DNA from: RUG13091 sp045113315
Lineage (GTDB): Bacteria > Bacillota_I > Bacilli_A > RFN20 > CAG-826
Direction of reading: 5' to 3'
DNA: 64,000 bases
NCBI GenBank assembly: GCA_045113315.1
Contig: JBGUIX010000014.1
Coordinates: 62,001-126,000 of the forward strand
In this document: positions 34,461 through 43,093 of the stretch, piece by piece
Position numbering within the stretch: position 1 is the stretch's first letter
Layout: each line of letters starts with the position of its first letter
Translations under genes and position numbers: made by a program
The notes under the pieces: generated by a model
Database searches by the model: none
What the model saw: only the letters and a program-made list of their open reading frames with translations
What the model was told of the DNA's origin: nothing

Positions 34461-37109
34461 TTATTTCTTTCTTGGATGTCTGATCGCAGCTTGAGCAGCA
34501 GCTAATCTAGCAACTGGCACACGGAATGGTGAGCAGGAGACATAGTCTAATCCGACTTGGTGATAGAAGTCGATGGAGTTTGGTTCGCCACCGGTTTCAC
34601 CACAGACACCAACGTGTAAGTTTGGTCTAGTTCTACGGCCATCTTCGACGGACATCTTCACTAATTTACCAACACCATGTGTATCTAAGGTCTTGAATGG
34701 ATCTTCTTCTAAGATCTTGTTCTTGTAATAATCTGGTAAGAATTTACTAGCATCATCACGAGAGAAACCAAAGGTCATTTGTGTTAAGTCATTTGTACCA
34801 AATGAGAAGAATTCAGCTTCCTTAGCGATTTCATCGGATAATAAGGCAGCACGTGGAATTTCAATCATAGTACCAACATGGTATTTGAGATTGACACCAG
34901 CTTCTTTAATGACTTCATCAGCAGTCGCACAAACGATAGCTTTGACATATTTTAATTCTTTTACGTCTAAGGTAAGAGGAATCATGATTTCTGGTTCGAT
35001 ATGTAAACCGCGTCTCTTATTAACAGCAATAGCTGCTTTGATGATAGCGCGTGTTTGCATTTCGCCGATTTCTGGATAAGAGACGTCAAGACGGCATCCA
35101 CGGTGACCCATCATTGGGTTGAATTCGTGTAATTCTTCAATTCTCTTATGGATGTAGGCAACTGGGTGACCAGTAGCTTTGCTAAGTTCTTCAATCTTAT
35201 CTTCTTCTTGTGGTAAGAATTCGTGGAGTGGTGGGTCTAATAAACGGATGTTAACATTGAGTTCGCCCATTTCTTCAAATAAGCCTTCGAAGTCTTTTTG
35301 TTGTAATGGTTCGATTTCTGCTAAAGCAGCTTTTCTTTCTTCAACGTTATCCGCTAAGATCATCTTTCTGAAGTGGAAGATTTTATCTTTATCGAAGAAC
35401 ATGTGTTCTGTACGGCATAAGCCAATACCTTGAGCACCAAAGACTTTCGCTTGGTGAGCATCTCTTGGTGTATCAGCGTTAGCACGGACTTTTAAGTCAC
35501 GGGCTTCATCAACCCAACCCATTAAACGACCGAAGTTACCACTGGAGAGGTCTGGAGCGACTTTCTTAATATCACCAACATAGACAGAACCTGTAGAACC
35601 ATCTAATGAGATAACATCGTTTGGACCATAAACTTTTCCACCGATGGTTAATGTTTGTTTTTCTTCATCGATTAAGGCAGCCGCACAACCTGTAATACAG
35701 CATTTACCCATACCACGAGCAACGACAGCCGCGTGTGAGGTCATACCACCACGCATGGTTAAGATACCTTCAGAGGCAATCATACCAATTAAGTCTTCTG
35801 GAGAAGTTTCAGCACGTACTAAGACGACTTTTTCACCAGCATTGTGTCTTCTTTCCGCATCTTCAGCGGTGAAGGCTAATTTACCTGTACCGGCGCCTGG
35901 GCCAGCAGGATTGCCTTTGGCAATTAAACGTGATTGAGCAGCCGCTAAATCATCTTTGTCAAAGTTTGGTAATAATAATTTATCGAAGGAAACTGGATCG
36001 ATTCTTAAGACGGCTTCTTCTTTAGTGATTAAACCTTCATCGACCATGTCGCAAGCCATCTTCAAGGCTGCAGCAGGAGTTCTCTTACCACTTCTAGTTT
36101 GTAAGAAATATAATTTTCCTTCTTCAACTGTGAATTCCATATCTTGCATATCGCGATAATGGAGTTCCATGTTTTTAATTGTTTTGACGAATTGGTCATA
36201 AACATCTGGCATTCTTCTTTTTAATTCATCGATGTGTAATGGTGTACGAATACCAGCGACGACGTCTTCACCTTGAGCGTTTGGTAAATATTCAGCGGAG
36301 ATAACTTTTTCACCAGTGGCAGCGTTTCTTGAGAAAGCAACACCGGTACCGGAAGTTTCACCTTTGTTACCGAAGGCCATGGATTGAACGTTAACAGCGG
36401 TACCCCATTCATAAGGAATGGAATATTGCATACGATAAACGTTAGCACGTGGGTTGTCCCAGCTTCTAAAGACCGCGGCGACAGCTTCCATTAATTGTTT
36501 TCTTGGATCGGTTGGGAATTCTTCACCAAAGGTCTTTTTGTAATATTCTTTGTAACGTTTGACTAAGTCTTTTAATTGTTCGACTGTGACTTCTGTATCT
36601 AATTTATAACCGTTTTCTTCCTTTATTTTGTCGAGCATCTTGTCCATATCATCTCTTGGATGACCTTTGGCGATGTTTGTGAACATAAGGATGAAACGAC
36701 GATAGGAGTCCATTGCGAATCTTTCGTTACCTGTTTCTCTTGCTAAAGCAGCAGCAGTAACATCGTTTAAACCTAAGTTTAAGATTGTATCCATCATACC
36801 AGGCATACTCACACGAGCGCCGGAACGAACAGAGACTAATAGTGGGTTGTGGTCACCACCGAATTTTTTACCAGTTTTCTTTTCCACACCTTCAACTGCG
36901 TCGAAGATTTGCTTTTGGACGAATTCTGGAATTGTTTTTCCACTTTGATAATAGAGTGTGCAAGCTTCGGTTGAAATTGTAAAACCTTCTGGAACTGGGA
37001 CACCGATATGTGTCATTTCCGCTAAGCCAGCACCTTTACCACCGAGAAGCTCTTTTCCTAATCCATAAGCTTCATCGAAGGGGTAAACATATCTTTTTTG
37101 TTCAGCCAT
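34461..37109 (-). CDS. ppdK: Pyruvate, phosphate dikinase
   Basis: PpdK interconverts pyruvate + ATP + Pi and PEP + AMP + PPi and is a PPi-linked glycolytic enzyme common in gut anaerobes. This 882-residue copy has the N-terminal ATP-grasp domain (ELLGGKGAGLAEM), the phosphohistidine domain with GGMTSHAAVVARGMG and the C-terminal PEP/TIM-barrel domain with GTNDLTQMTFG and CGETGGEP. I chose the ATG at 37109 because AGGAGG lies six bases upstream. An in-frame ATG at 37130 would place that site inside the gene. Confidence 0.97.
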   Translation of the reverse strand: MAEQKRYVYPFDEAYGLGKELLGGKGAGLAEMTHIGVPVPEGFTISTEACTLYYQSGKTIPEFVQKQIFDAVEGVEKKTGKKFGGDHNPLLVSVRSGARVSMPGMMDTILNLGLNDVTAAALARETGNERFAMDSYRRFILMFTNIAKGHPRDDMDKMLDKIKEENGYKLDTEVTVEQLKDLVKRYKEYYKKTFGEEFPTDPRKQLMEAVAAVFRSWDNPRANVYRMQYSIPYEWGTAVNVQSMAFGNKGETSGTGVAFSRNAATGEKVISAEYLPNAQGEDVVAGIRTPLHIDELKRRMPDVYDQFVKTIKNMELHYRDMQDMEFTVEEGKLYFLQTRSGKRTPAAALKMACDMVDEGLITKEEAVLRIDPVSFDKLLLPNFDKDDLAAAQSRLIAKGNPAGPGAGTGKLAFTAEDAERRHNAGEKVVLVRAETSPEDLIGMIASEGILTMRGGMTSHAAVVARGMGKCCITGCAAALIDEEKQTLTIGGKVYGPNDVISLDGSTGSVYVGDIKKVAPDLSSGNFGRLMGWVDEARDLKVRANADTPRDAHQAKVFGAQGIGLCRTEHMFFDKDKIFHFRKMILADNVEERKAALAEIEPLQQKDFEGLFEEMGELNVNIRLLDPPLHEFLPQEEDKIEELSKATGHPVAYIHKRIEELHEFNPMMGHRGCRLDVSYPEIGEMQTRAIIKAAIAVNKRRGLHIEPEIMIPLTLDVKELKYVKAIVCATADEVIKEAGVNLKYHVGTMIEIPRAALLSDEIAKEAEFFSFGTNDLTQMTFGFSRDDASKFLPDYYKNKILEEDPFKTLDTHGVGKLVKMSVEDGRRTRPNLHVGVCGETGGEPNSIDFYHQVGLDYVSCSPFRVPVARLAAAQAAIRHPRKK

Positions 37110-37136
37110 ATATATCCTCCTAATAGGCATATTGTG

Positions 37137-37162
37137 TTTGAAGCGCTCTTGCGCTCACACCA
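37137..37162 (-). other. Hairpin in the ppdK leader
   Basis: On the minus strand AGCGC-AAGA-GCGCT (37155-37142) forms a stem flanked by TGTG and CACA bases that can extend it. It has no T tract, so it is more likely a stabilising or regulatory leader structure than a terminator. Confidence 0.4.
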
Positions 37163-37255
37163 GCGTATATATCGTATCACACGTGCGAAAATATTTGTTA
37201 TATTTTTCGTATTTTTTTAAAAGGTGTAATATATTTAACGAGGTAATCTAGATTT

Positions 37256-38812
37256 ATGAAAACTAATCCTTGCGTCTTAACACTTGATTTTGGTACTCAA
37301 TCAGTACGTGCCGCTCTTATCGATAATAAGGGTGAAATCTTAACTATTATTAAATCAAAATATGAACCTGCATATTTCTCTCCTGAAAAAGGATATGCGG
37401 AACAAAATCCTGATTATTACTGGGATTTACTAGTAAATTGTTTAAAACAACTAACAGAAAAAGGTAAAGAATATCTTGATAATATTGTTGGTGCTACCAT
37501 CACCACATTTAGAGATTCTTCTGTCCAATTAGACAAAGATTTAAAACCAATTAGACCATGTATTCTTTGGTTAGATCAACGTATGGCGAAAGCTAAAGAA
37601 CCTTTGCCACTACTTCATCGTTTAGCTTTTAAGCTAGTGGGAATGACTAACACTATCGAATTAAATAGAAGAAGAACTATCGCTCATTGGTTAAAAGAAA
37701 ATGAAAAAGAAACATGGAAGAAAACATATAAATATGTCAACATCTCCACATACTTAACATATAAATTAACTGGTAATCTCGTTGATAGCGCCGCTTCCTT
37801 TACTGGCCATTATCCAATCTGTTTTAAAAAGAGAAAATGGTATAAAGAAGGGGCATTAAAAGGAAGAATATTTGGAATTCCAAATAGAATGCTTGCTGAA
37901 TTGAAACAACCAGGGGAAGTTCTTGGAGAAATCTCAAAAGAAGTTTGTGCTGAGGTTGGCTTACCTTTAGGTATTAAAGTTATCGCTACTGGATCCGATA
38001 AAGCTTGTGAAACAATTGGTTTAGGAGCTTTATCTAAAGATGTTGGTGCAATTTCCTATGGTACCGCTTCCACAATCGAAGTTTCTAATAAGAAATATCA
38101 TGAACCAGAGAAATTTTTACCAGCATATCCAGCTGCAGTACCTGGTTGGTATAACATGGATGTTCAAATCTATCGTGGATATTGGATGTTAACTTGGTTT
38201 AGTAGAGAATTTGCTTCTGAAGCTGTAAGCGAAGCTAAGATTCAAGAAATGGCGGTTGAAGAAGTATTAAATAGAAAACTTGATCACATTCCACCAGGAA
38301 GTGATGGACTTGTTTTACAACCATATTGGGGACCAGGTTTATCTAGACCTTTAGCGAAAGGTGCAGTTGTTGGCTTTTCTGATGTTCACACTATGGAACA
38401 TCTATATAGAGCAATTATTGAAGGTATTGCTTATGCTCTAAGAGAAGGTTTAGAAGGTATTGAAAAATCTCAAAAACATAAAATTAGTAGATTAATGATT
38501 TCTGGTGGAGGATCACAAAGTGATGCGATTTGTCAAATCACCTCTGATGTCTTTGGCCTACCAGTTTCTAGAGTTCAAACATTCGAAACAACTTCTTTAG
38601 GTGCTGCTATTGCAGTATTCACTGCGTTAGGTGAATTCGCCTCTATTGAAGAAGCGATGGAAAAGATGTCTAGAATCACTTCTACATTCACACCTGATGA
38701 AATAGCCCATAAAAAATATAACTATCTATACAAAAAGGCATATGTCAAAATGTTCCCTCAATTAAAAGAAATATATAAGGACCTTAAAAAGTTCGATAAA
38801 AAGGAGTTCTAA
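37256..38812 (+). CDS. FGGY-family carbohydrate kinase
   Basis: This 518-residue ASKHA-fold sugar kinase has the N-terminal phosphate loop LTLDFGTQSVRAAL (about 9-22) and a C-terminal ISGGGSQSDAICQ adenosine motif (about 421-433). FGGY kinases phosphorylate pentuloses, pentitols, glycerol or similar, and the substrate is not evident. No sugar transporter or isomerase is adjacent. It is followed one base later by an ATP-grasp gene, so both are in one operon. GAGGT lies 12 bases before the ATG. Confidence 0.85.
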   Translation: MKTNPCVLTLDFGTQSVRAALIDNKGEILTIIKSKYEPAYFSPEKGYAEQNPDYYWDLLVNCLKQLTEKGKEYLDNIVGATITTFRDSSVQLDKDLKPIRPCILWLDQRMAKAKEPLPLLHRLAFKLVGMTNTIELNRRRTIAHWLKENEKETWKKTYKYVNISTYLTYKLTGNLVDSAASFTGHYPICFKKRKWYKEGALKGRIFGIPNRMLAELKQPGEVLGEISKEVCAEVGLPLGIKVIATGSDKACETIGLGALSKDVGAISYGTASTIEVSNKKYHEPEKFLPAYPAAVPGWYNMDVQIYRGYWMLTWFSREFASEAVSEAKIQEMAVEEVLNRKLDHIPPGSDGLVLQPYWGPGLSRPLAKGAVVGFSDVHTMEHLYRAIIEGIAYALREGLEGIEKSQKHKISRLMISGGGSQSDAICQITSDVFGLPVSRVQTFETTSLGAAIAVFTALGEFASIEEAMEKMSRITSTFTPDEIAHKKYNYLYKKAYVKMFPQLKEIYKDLKKFDKKEF

Positions 38813-38813
38813 T

Positions 38814-40010
38814 ATGAAAAATTTTGTTTTTATTTCCCCTCATTTTCCAGATTCATTCTTTAGATTTGTAGTGGCATTAAAGAATAATGGCTTTCGTGTA
38901 TTAGGAATTGGCGATCAAAGCTATGATACTTTAAATCCAGAACTTAAAAATGCATTAACTGAATATTATCGTTGTGACAATATGGATTACTTTGATAATG
39001 AAGTGAATGCAGTGAGATATTTTGAACAAAAATATGGTCATATCGATTATCTAGAAAGCAATAATGAATACTGGTTAGACAAAGACGCAAAACTAAGAGA
39101 AATCTTTAATATAACAACAGGTCCTGTAGGTCAAGAAATCGATTTTTATAATCATAAATCTTTAATGAAGATTGGCTATAAAAAAGCAGGATGCAAAGTT
39201 GCAAAATTTATCTTAATTAGCACAGAAGAAGCTTTAGAGAAATTTATTGAAGACGTTGATTATCCTGTCTTTATCAAACCTGATCATGGTGTGGGAGCGG
39301 AAGGAACTTTTAAAATTGAAAAACCCGCAGATATTGTTGATTTTTTCTCAAAATGCGACCCAAATGTGACATATATTTGTGAACAGTTTGTCTCTGGAAA
39401 CATTATTTCTTTTGATGGAATTTGCGATTCAAAGAGCAACGTTGTTTTCTGTGCATCAAACTTTTTCCCGCCTTCTATTGCGGATATTGTCCATGAACAA
39501 AAAGACGTCTTTTATTTCACCTATCCACACGTTCCTAAGGATTTAGAAGAAATCGGAAGGAAGGTTATAAAAGCATTTGGTGTTAAACAAAGATTTTTCC
39601 ATCTCGAATTCTTTAGATTAACCAAAGAGTGTAAAGGTTTAGGTAAGGTTGGAGATGTTGTTCCACTTGAAACAAATATGAGACCCGCTGGTGGATATAC
39701 TCCAGACTTAATTAACTTTGCAAATTCATCTAACGTTTATCAAATTTATGCTGATGTTATCGCCTATGATGAAAATAGACAAAAAGATGAATTCCCACAC
39801 TATTATGCTGCTGTTGCATCTAGACGAGATGGGGTTAGTTATAAACTTAGTGATGAAGAATTATTAAATAAATTCAGAAATGTTATTTGCCACCACGGTA
39901 GATACGCAAAGATTTTCTCAGATGCGATGGGTGATAGGTTCTTCATGGCTAGATTTGAAAATGAAAGCGACATGAATGAATTTAGAGATGCCGCTGAGGA
40001 AAGATGCTAA
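38814..40010 (+). CDS. ATP-grasp domain protein (carbamoyl-phosphate synthase/biotin carboxylase-like fold)
   Basis: This 398-residue protein has a pre-ATP-grasp domain (1-110), then the ATP-binding lysine segment VFIKPDHGVGAEGTF (about 152-166), an EQF hinge and the Mg2+-binding ETNMRPAGGY (about 290-299). ATP-grasp enzymes join a carboxylate to an amine or similar through an acyl-phosphate. The substrate is unknown. Placement between an FGGY kinase and a 45-codon basic ORF, with a TAATG overlap to the latter, suggests a small dedicated pathway. Confidence 0.78.
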   Translation: MKNFVFISPHFPDSFFRFVVALKNNGFRVLGIGDQSYDTLNPELKNALTEYYRCDNMDYFDNEVNAVRYFEQKYGHIDYLESNNEYWLDKDAKLREIFNITTGPVGQEIDFYNHKSLMKIGYKKAGCKVAKFILISTEEALEKFIEDVDYPVFIKPDHGVGAEGTFKIEKPADIVDFFSKCDPNVTYICEQFVSGNIISFDGICDSKSNVVFCASNFFPPSIADIVHEQKDVFYFTYPHVPKDLEEIGRKVIKAFGVKQRFFHLEFFRLTKECKGLGKVGDVVPLETNMRPAGGYTPDLINFANSSNVYQIYADVIAYDENRQKDEFPHYYAAVASRRDGVSYKLSDEELLNKFRNVICHHGRYAKIFSDAMGDRFFMARFENESDMNEFRDAAEERC

Positions 40011-40147
40011 TGGAAGAAACTAAAAGAAGAAAAAGAAGACATCGTCGTTTAACTGGCGAAGACATAGATATGTTTCGTGAAAGAGAACAGGAAAGACGAC
40101 AAAGAAGAGATGAACCTATTTGTGATAGGCATATAGATGGCGCATAA
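40010..40147 (+). CDS. Small basic 45-residue protein (hypothetical)
   Basis: The ATG overlaps the ATP-grasp stop codon (TAATG), so translation is coupled. The 45-residue product is very rich in Arg and Lys (KRRKRRHRR at 5-13, EREQERRQRR at 24-33), with one Cys near the end. It may bind RNA or be a substrate of the adjacent ATP-grasp enzyme. The stop codon lies in the loop of the operon terminator. I recognise no family. Confidence 0.5.
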   Translation: MEETKRRKRRHRRLTGEDIDMFREREQERRQRRDEPICDRHIDGA

Positions 40148-40160
40148 GCCATCTTTTCTT
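40135..40160 (+). terminator. Terminator of the FGGY/ATP-grasp operon
   Basis: AGATGGC (40135-40141) pairs with GCCATCT (40148-40154), followed by TTTCTTT. The stop of the 45-residue ORF lies in the loop. Confidence 0.75.
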
Positions 40161-40250
40161 TAACACTTTTTTACATGTGTAACATTTTGATAAAAATCAA
40201 TAGAGATATTCTATGATATCAATCATTATTAAATACGGAGGCAAAAAAAC

Positions 40251-41144
40251 ATGGCAAAATTTAAAATTTTTACCGATTCATGTAGTGACCTCAGCACCGT
40301 TACAAGAAAAAAATACGATATTGAATACGTCCACATGGGTATTGTGGTTGATGGAGTAGAAAAACCCGCTGACTTAGATTGGCAAGAATACTCACCAGAA
40401 GAATTCTATGGCTGGTTAAAAGCGGGTAAACGTGTAAAGACAACTCAAGTTTCAGTTCCTGAATTCTTAGATCGTTTCACCCCAGTTCTTAAAGAAGGAT
40501 ATGACATTATCTATATTGCTTGCTCTAGCAAACTTTCTGGTTCTGTAAACACTTGTCAAACATTAGTCATTCCTCAATTATTAGAATTATTCCCAGATAG
40601 AAAAATTGTGGCTGTTGACACTTTAAACGCTACTGCCTGTGAAGGCATGATGGCGATTAAAGCTTCTGAATTTAGAAAAGAAGGCAAAACTTTAGAAGAA
40701 GTCGTTGATTGGCTCGAAGAAAACAAATTACGTTTCAATTTCTTCGCGACAGTTGATACCTTAACTTATTTAAAAGCAGCTGGCCGTATTAAAGGTGCGA
40801 AAGCATTCTTTGGTAACATCATGGGTGTTAAACCAATCTTCATTAGTGATGCTGCTGGTAATAACTCAGTTATTAAAAAAGCGAAAGGCACCAAGAATTC
40901 TATTGAAGAGATCATTGCTGCTGTTAAAGAAGCGATTGAACCAGGTGAATGGGCTGAAGTTTATGTTGGACAAGGCATGGCACAAGATAAAGCCGAAATT
41001 ATCAAAAAGAGACTTGAAGATGAACTTAACATTAAAGCCACTATCTTCTGGATTGGCCCTATCGTTGGTACAACCTGTGGCCCTGGCGTCTTCGTTGGCT
41101 GCTGCTTTGGTAAAGAAGTGACCTTCGTTGAAGGTGCTGAATAA
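40251..41144 (+). CDS. DegV-family fatty acid-binding protein
   Basis: This 297-residue protein opens with the DegV signature FKIFTDSCSDLS, followed by KTTQVS (about residues 63-68), SSKLSGS and the GRIKGAKAFFG region. DegV proteins (FakB type) bind a fatty acid and present it to the FakA kinase for phospholipid synthesis. No fakA lies in the window. GGAGG lies upstream of the ATG, and a poor promoter (TTGATA 40187-40192, TATGAT 40212-40217, 19-base spacer) may drive it. Confidence 0.88.
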   Translation: MAKFKIFTDSCSDLSTVTRKKYDIEYVHMGIVVDGVEKPADLDWQEYSPEEFYGWLKAGKRVKTTQVSVPEFLDRFTPVLKEGYDIIYIACSSKLSGSVNTCQTLVIPQLLELFPDRKIVAVDTLNATACEGMMAIKASEFRKEGKTLEEVVDWLEENKLRFNFFATVDTLTYLKAAGRIKGAKAFFGNIMGVKPIFISDAAGNNSVIKKAKGTKNSIEEIIAAVKEAIEPGEWAEVYVGQGMAQDKAEIIKKRLEDELNIKATIFWIGPIVGTTCGPGVFVGCCFGKEVTFVEGAE

Positions 41145-41171
41145 TTTATCTATTAAATTAATAAGTTGATT

Positions 41172-41193
41172 AAGGTGGAATTTCCACCTTTTT
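41172..41193 (+). terminator. Rho-independent terminator of the degV gene
   Basis: AAGGTGG pairs with CCACCTT over AATTT, followed by T residues. Confidence 0.8.
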
Positions 41194-41213
41194 CTATTTA
41201 TCATTATTAACGT

Positions 41214-42092
41214 ATGAACGGAATTATTATTGTTAATCAAGCGATTGGTCATAACCAATATAAAATCAATAGATTCAAAGAAGAATTCTCTAAAAGAAAT
41301 ATTTCTATCGATGTTTTTGTTAATGATGGAACATTAGCGGTTATTAAAGATAACAACGTTAATATTAAGCTTCCTAAAGCGGACTTTGTTTTATATTTAG
41401 ATAAAGACATTTATTTAGCTAAGCTACTTGATAAAGCCGGATATCGTCTTTTCAATAGACCAAACTTTATTAAATTATGCGATGATAAAATGCTGACTTT
41501 TATCGAATGTGCGAACAAAGGCATTAAGATGCCAAAGACTATCTCTGGTCCGCTTGTGTATTTTGATTTACAAAAAGACAATTATAAATTCCTCGATGAT
41601 GTCATTAAGGAACTTGGTTTCCCAATGGTGGTCAAAAGAGTTTATGGATCTTTAGGAGAAGGCGTTTATTTAGTCAAAGATAAAAATGAATTAACTAGCG
41701 TATACAAAGAGATTGCTCGTAATCCTGTTATCTTTCAAGAATATGTCAAAACTAGTAAAGGAAAATCGATTAGAGTTTTAATTATTGACGGGAAAGTTTT
41801 TGGTTCATTTATTAGAAAAAATAAATATGATTTTAGAAGTAATTTTGGAGATGCCGCAGATAGTGAAATTTTACAAAATTCATCAAAATATGAGGCTTTT
41901 GCGCAAGAAATTGCTGATAAATTACAAATTGAATATGCCGGAATTGATTTATTAACTTATGAAAATGATGAGCCAATTTTATGCGAAATTAATTCCAATG
42001 CTTTCTTTGAAGAATTTGAAAAAGTAACTGGTTTAGATGTCGCGAAAGCATTCGCTGATATGGTTGTTAGAAAGGTAAAAGAACATGAATAA
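41214..42092 (+). CDS. RimK-like ATP-grasp ligase
   Basis: This 292-residue protein has a RimK-type N-terminal region (1-100), ATP-binding PMVVKRVYGSLGEGVYLV (about 140-157), FQEYVKTSKGKSIRV and the metal site CEINSNAFFEEF. RimK-like enzymes add glutamate or other amino acids to protein or cofactor carboxylates, and the target is unknown. There is no Shine-Dalgarno; the ATG lies 21 bases after the degV terminator. It overlaps the RluA gene by 8 bases (ATGAATAA), which may hint at a ribosome- or RNA-related role. Confidence 0.75.
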   Translation: MNGIIIVNQAIGHNQYKINRFKEEFSKRNISIDVFVNDGTLAVIKDNNVNIKLPKADFVLYLDKDIYLAKLLDKAGYRLFNRPNFIKLCDDKMLTFIECANKGIKMPKTISGPLVYFDLQKDNYKFLDDVIKELGFPMVVKRVYGSLGEGVYLVKDKNELTSVYKEIARNPVIFQEYVKTSKGKSIRVLIIDGKVFGSFIRKNKYDFRSNFGDAADSEILQNSSKYEAFAQEIADKLQIEYAGIDLLTYENDEPILCEINSNAFFEEFEKVTGLDVAKAFADMVVRKVKEHE

Positions 42093-43050
42093 GAATAAAG
42101 CTCGTGATACTAGGCCTTCTAAAGACTATAAGAATTTAAAACAATATGTCGTAAAAGAAGAATGTGAACTTTTGGAATTTCTTTTAAAGACATTTTCTAC
42201 TCAATCAAGAAATTCTGTTAAGTCTCTTTTATCATCCCATCGTGTCAGCATTGATGGAGCGCCGGTTACACAATTTAATTTCAAATTATATAAAGGTGAT
42301 ACTGTCATTATCTCTAGCTCACCTATTAGAAAGAAAACTAGATCTAATTTACCAATAATATACGAAGATGAAAATTTGATAGTTATCAATAAACCGACAA
42401 AATTATTATCTGTGCCTTCAGATAACGAAAAAGGCTCCACTGCTTTTAGAATGGTAAATGACTATTTACAACAAAAGGATAAACACAACCGCGCTTTTAT
42501 TGTCCATAGATTAGATGAAGATACTTCTGGTGTTTTGATGTTTGCGAAAAATGATCGGATGGCGAAAGCTTTAACTGATGGTGAAAACTGGAATAAATTA
42601 ACCAAAAAACGTGGCTATTATGCAATCGTTGAAGGACATCTAGAAAATAAAGAAGGAAGAATATCTTCTTATTTAAAAAAGAACTCTCAAAACATGATGT
42701 ATTCTTCAAAGAAGAAAGGCGACGGCCAACTCGCTATTACAAATTATAAAATTATTAAAGAATCTCCGTTATTCTCTTTAGCGGACGTCAATATTGAAAC
42801 TGGTCGTAAAAACCAAATCAGGGTTCACTTTGGAGATATGGGTCATCATATCATCGGTGATGATAAATATGGTGAGCCATCTAATCCGATTAAAAGACTA
42901 GGTTTGCATGCTTATGAATTAGACATCATAAATCCTTTAAATGGAAAATTGATGAAATTCACCGCGCCTATGCCTAAAGAATTTCAAACCCTAATGGATG
43001 GAAATTATACCCAAAGTAAAAAGCCTGAAGGTAGAAAAGGAAAAAACTAA
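42085..43050 (+). CDS. RluA-family pseudouridine synthase
   Basis: This 321-residue protein has an N-terminal S4 domain (about 25-85) and the catalytic motif HRLDEDTSGVLMFAK (about 138-152, catalytic Asp in RLDEDTSG). GRKNQIRVHF and LHAYEL follow. Such enzymes isomerise specific uridines in 23S rRNA or tRNA. It is co-transcribed with the RimK-like ligase, and its Lys/Arg-rich tail is typical. The target site is not assignable. Confidence 0.9.
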   Translation: MNKNKARDTRPSKDYKNLKQYVVKEECELLEFLLKTFSTQSRNSVKSLLSSHRVSIDGAPVTQFNFKLYKGDTVIISSSPIRKKTRSNLPIIYEDENLIVINKPTKLLSVPSDNEKGSTAFRMVNDYLQQKDKHNRAFIVHRLDEDTSGVLMFAKNDRMAKALTDGENWNKLTKKRGYYAIVEGHLENKEGRISSYLKKNSQNMMYSSKKKGDGQLAITNYKIIKESPLFSLADVNIETGRKNQIRVHFGDMGHHIIGDDKYGEPSNPIKRLGLHAYELDIINPLNGKLMKFTAPMPKEFQTLMDGNYTQSKKPEGRKGKN

Positions 43051-43093
43051 AAGAATTAAATTCTAAGTTGTTTCTTTATTTAAATGTAAATAA

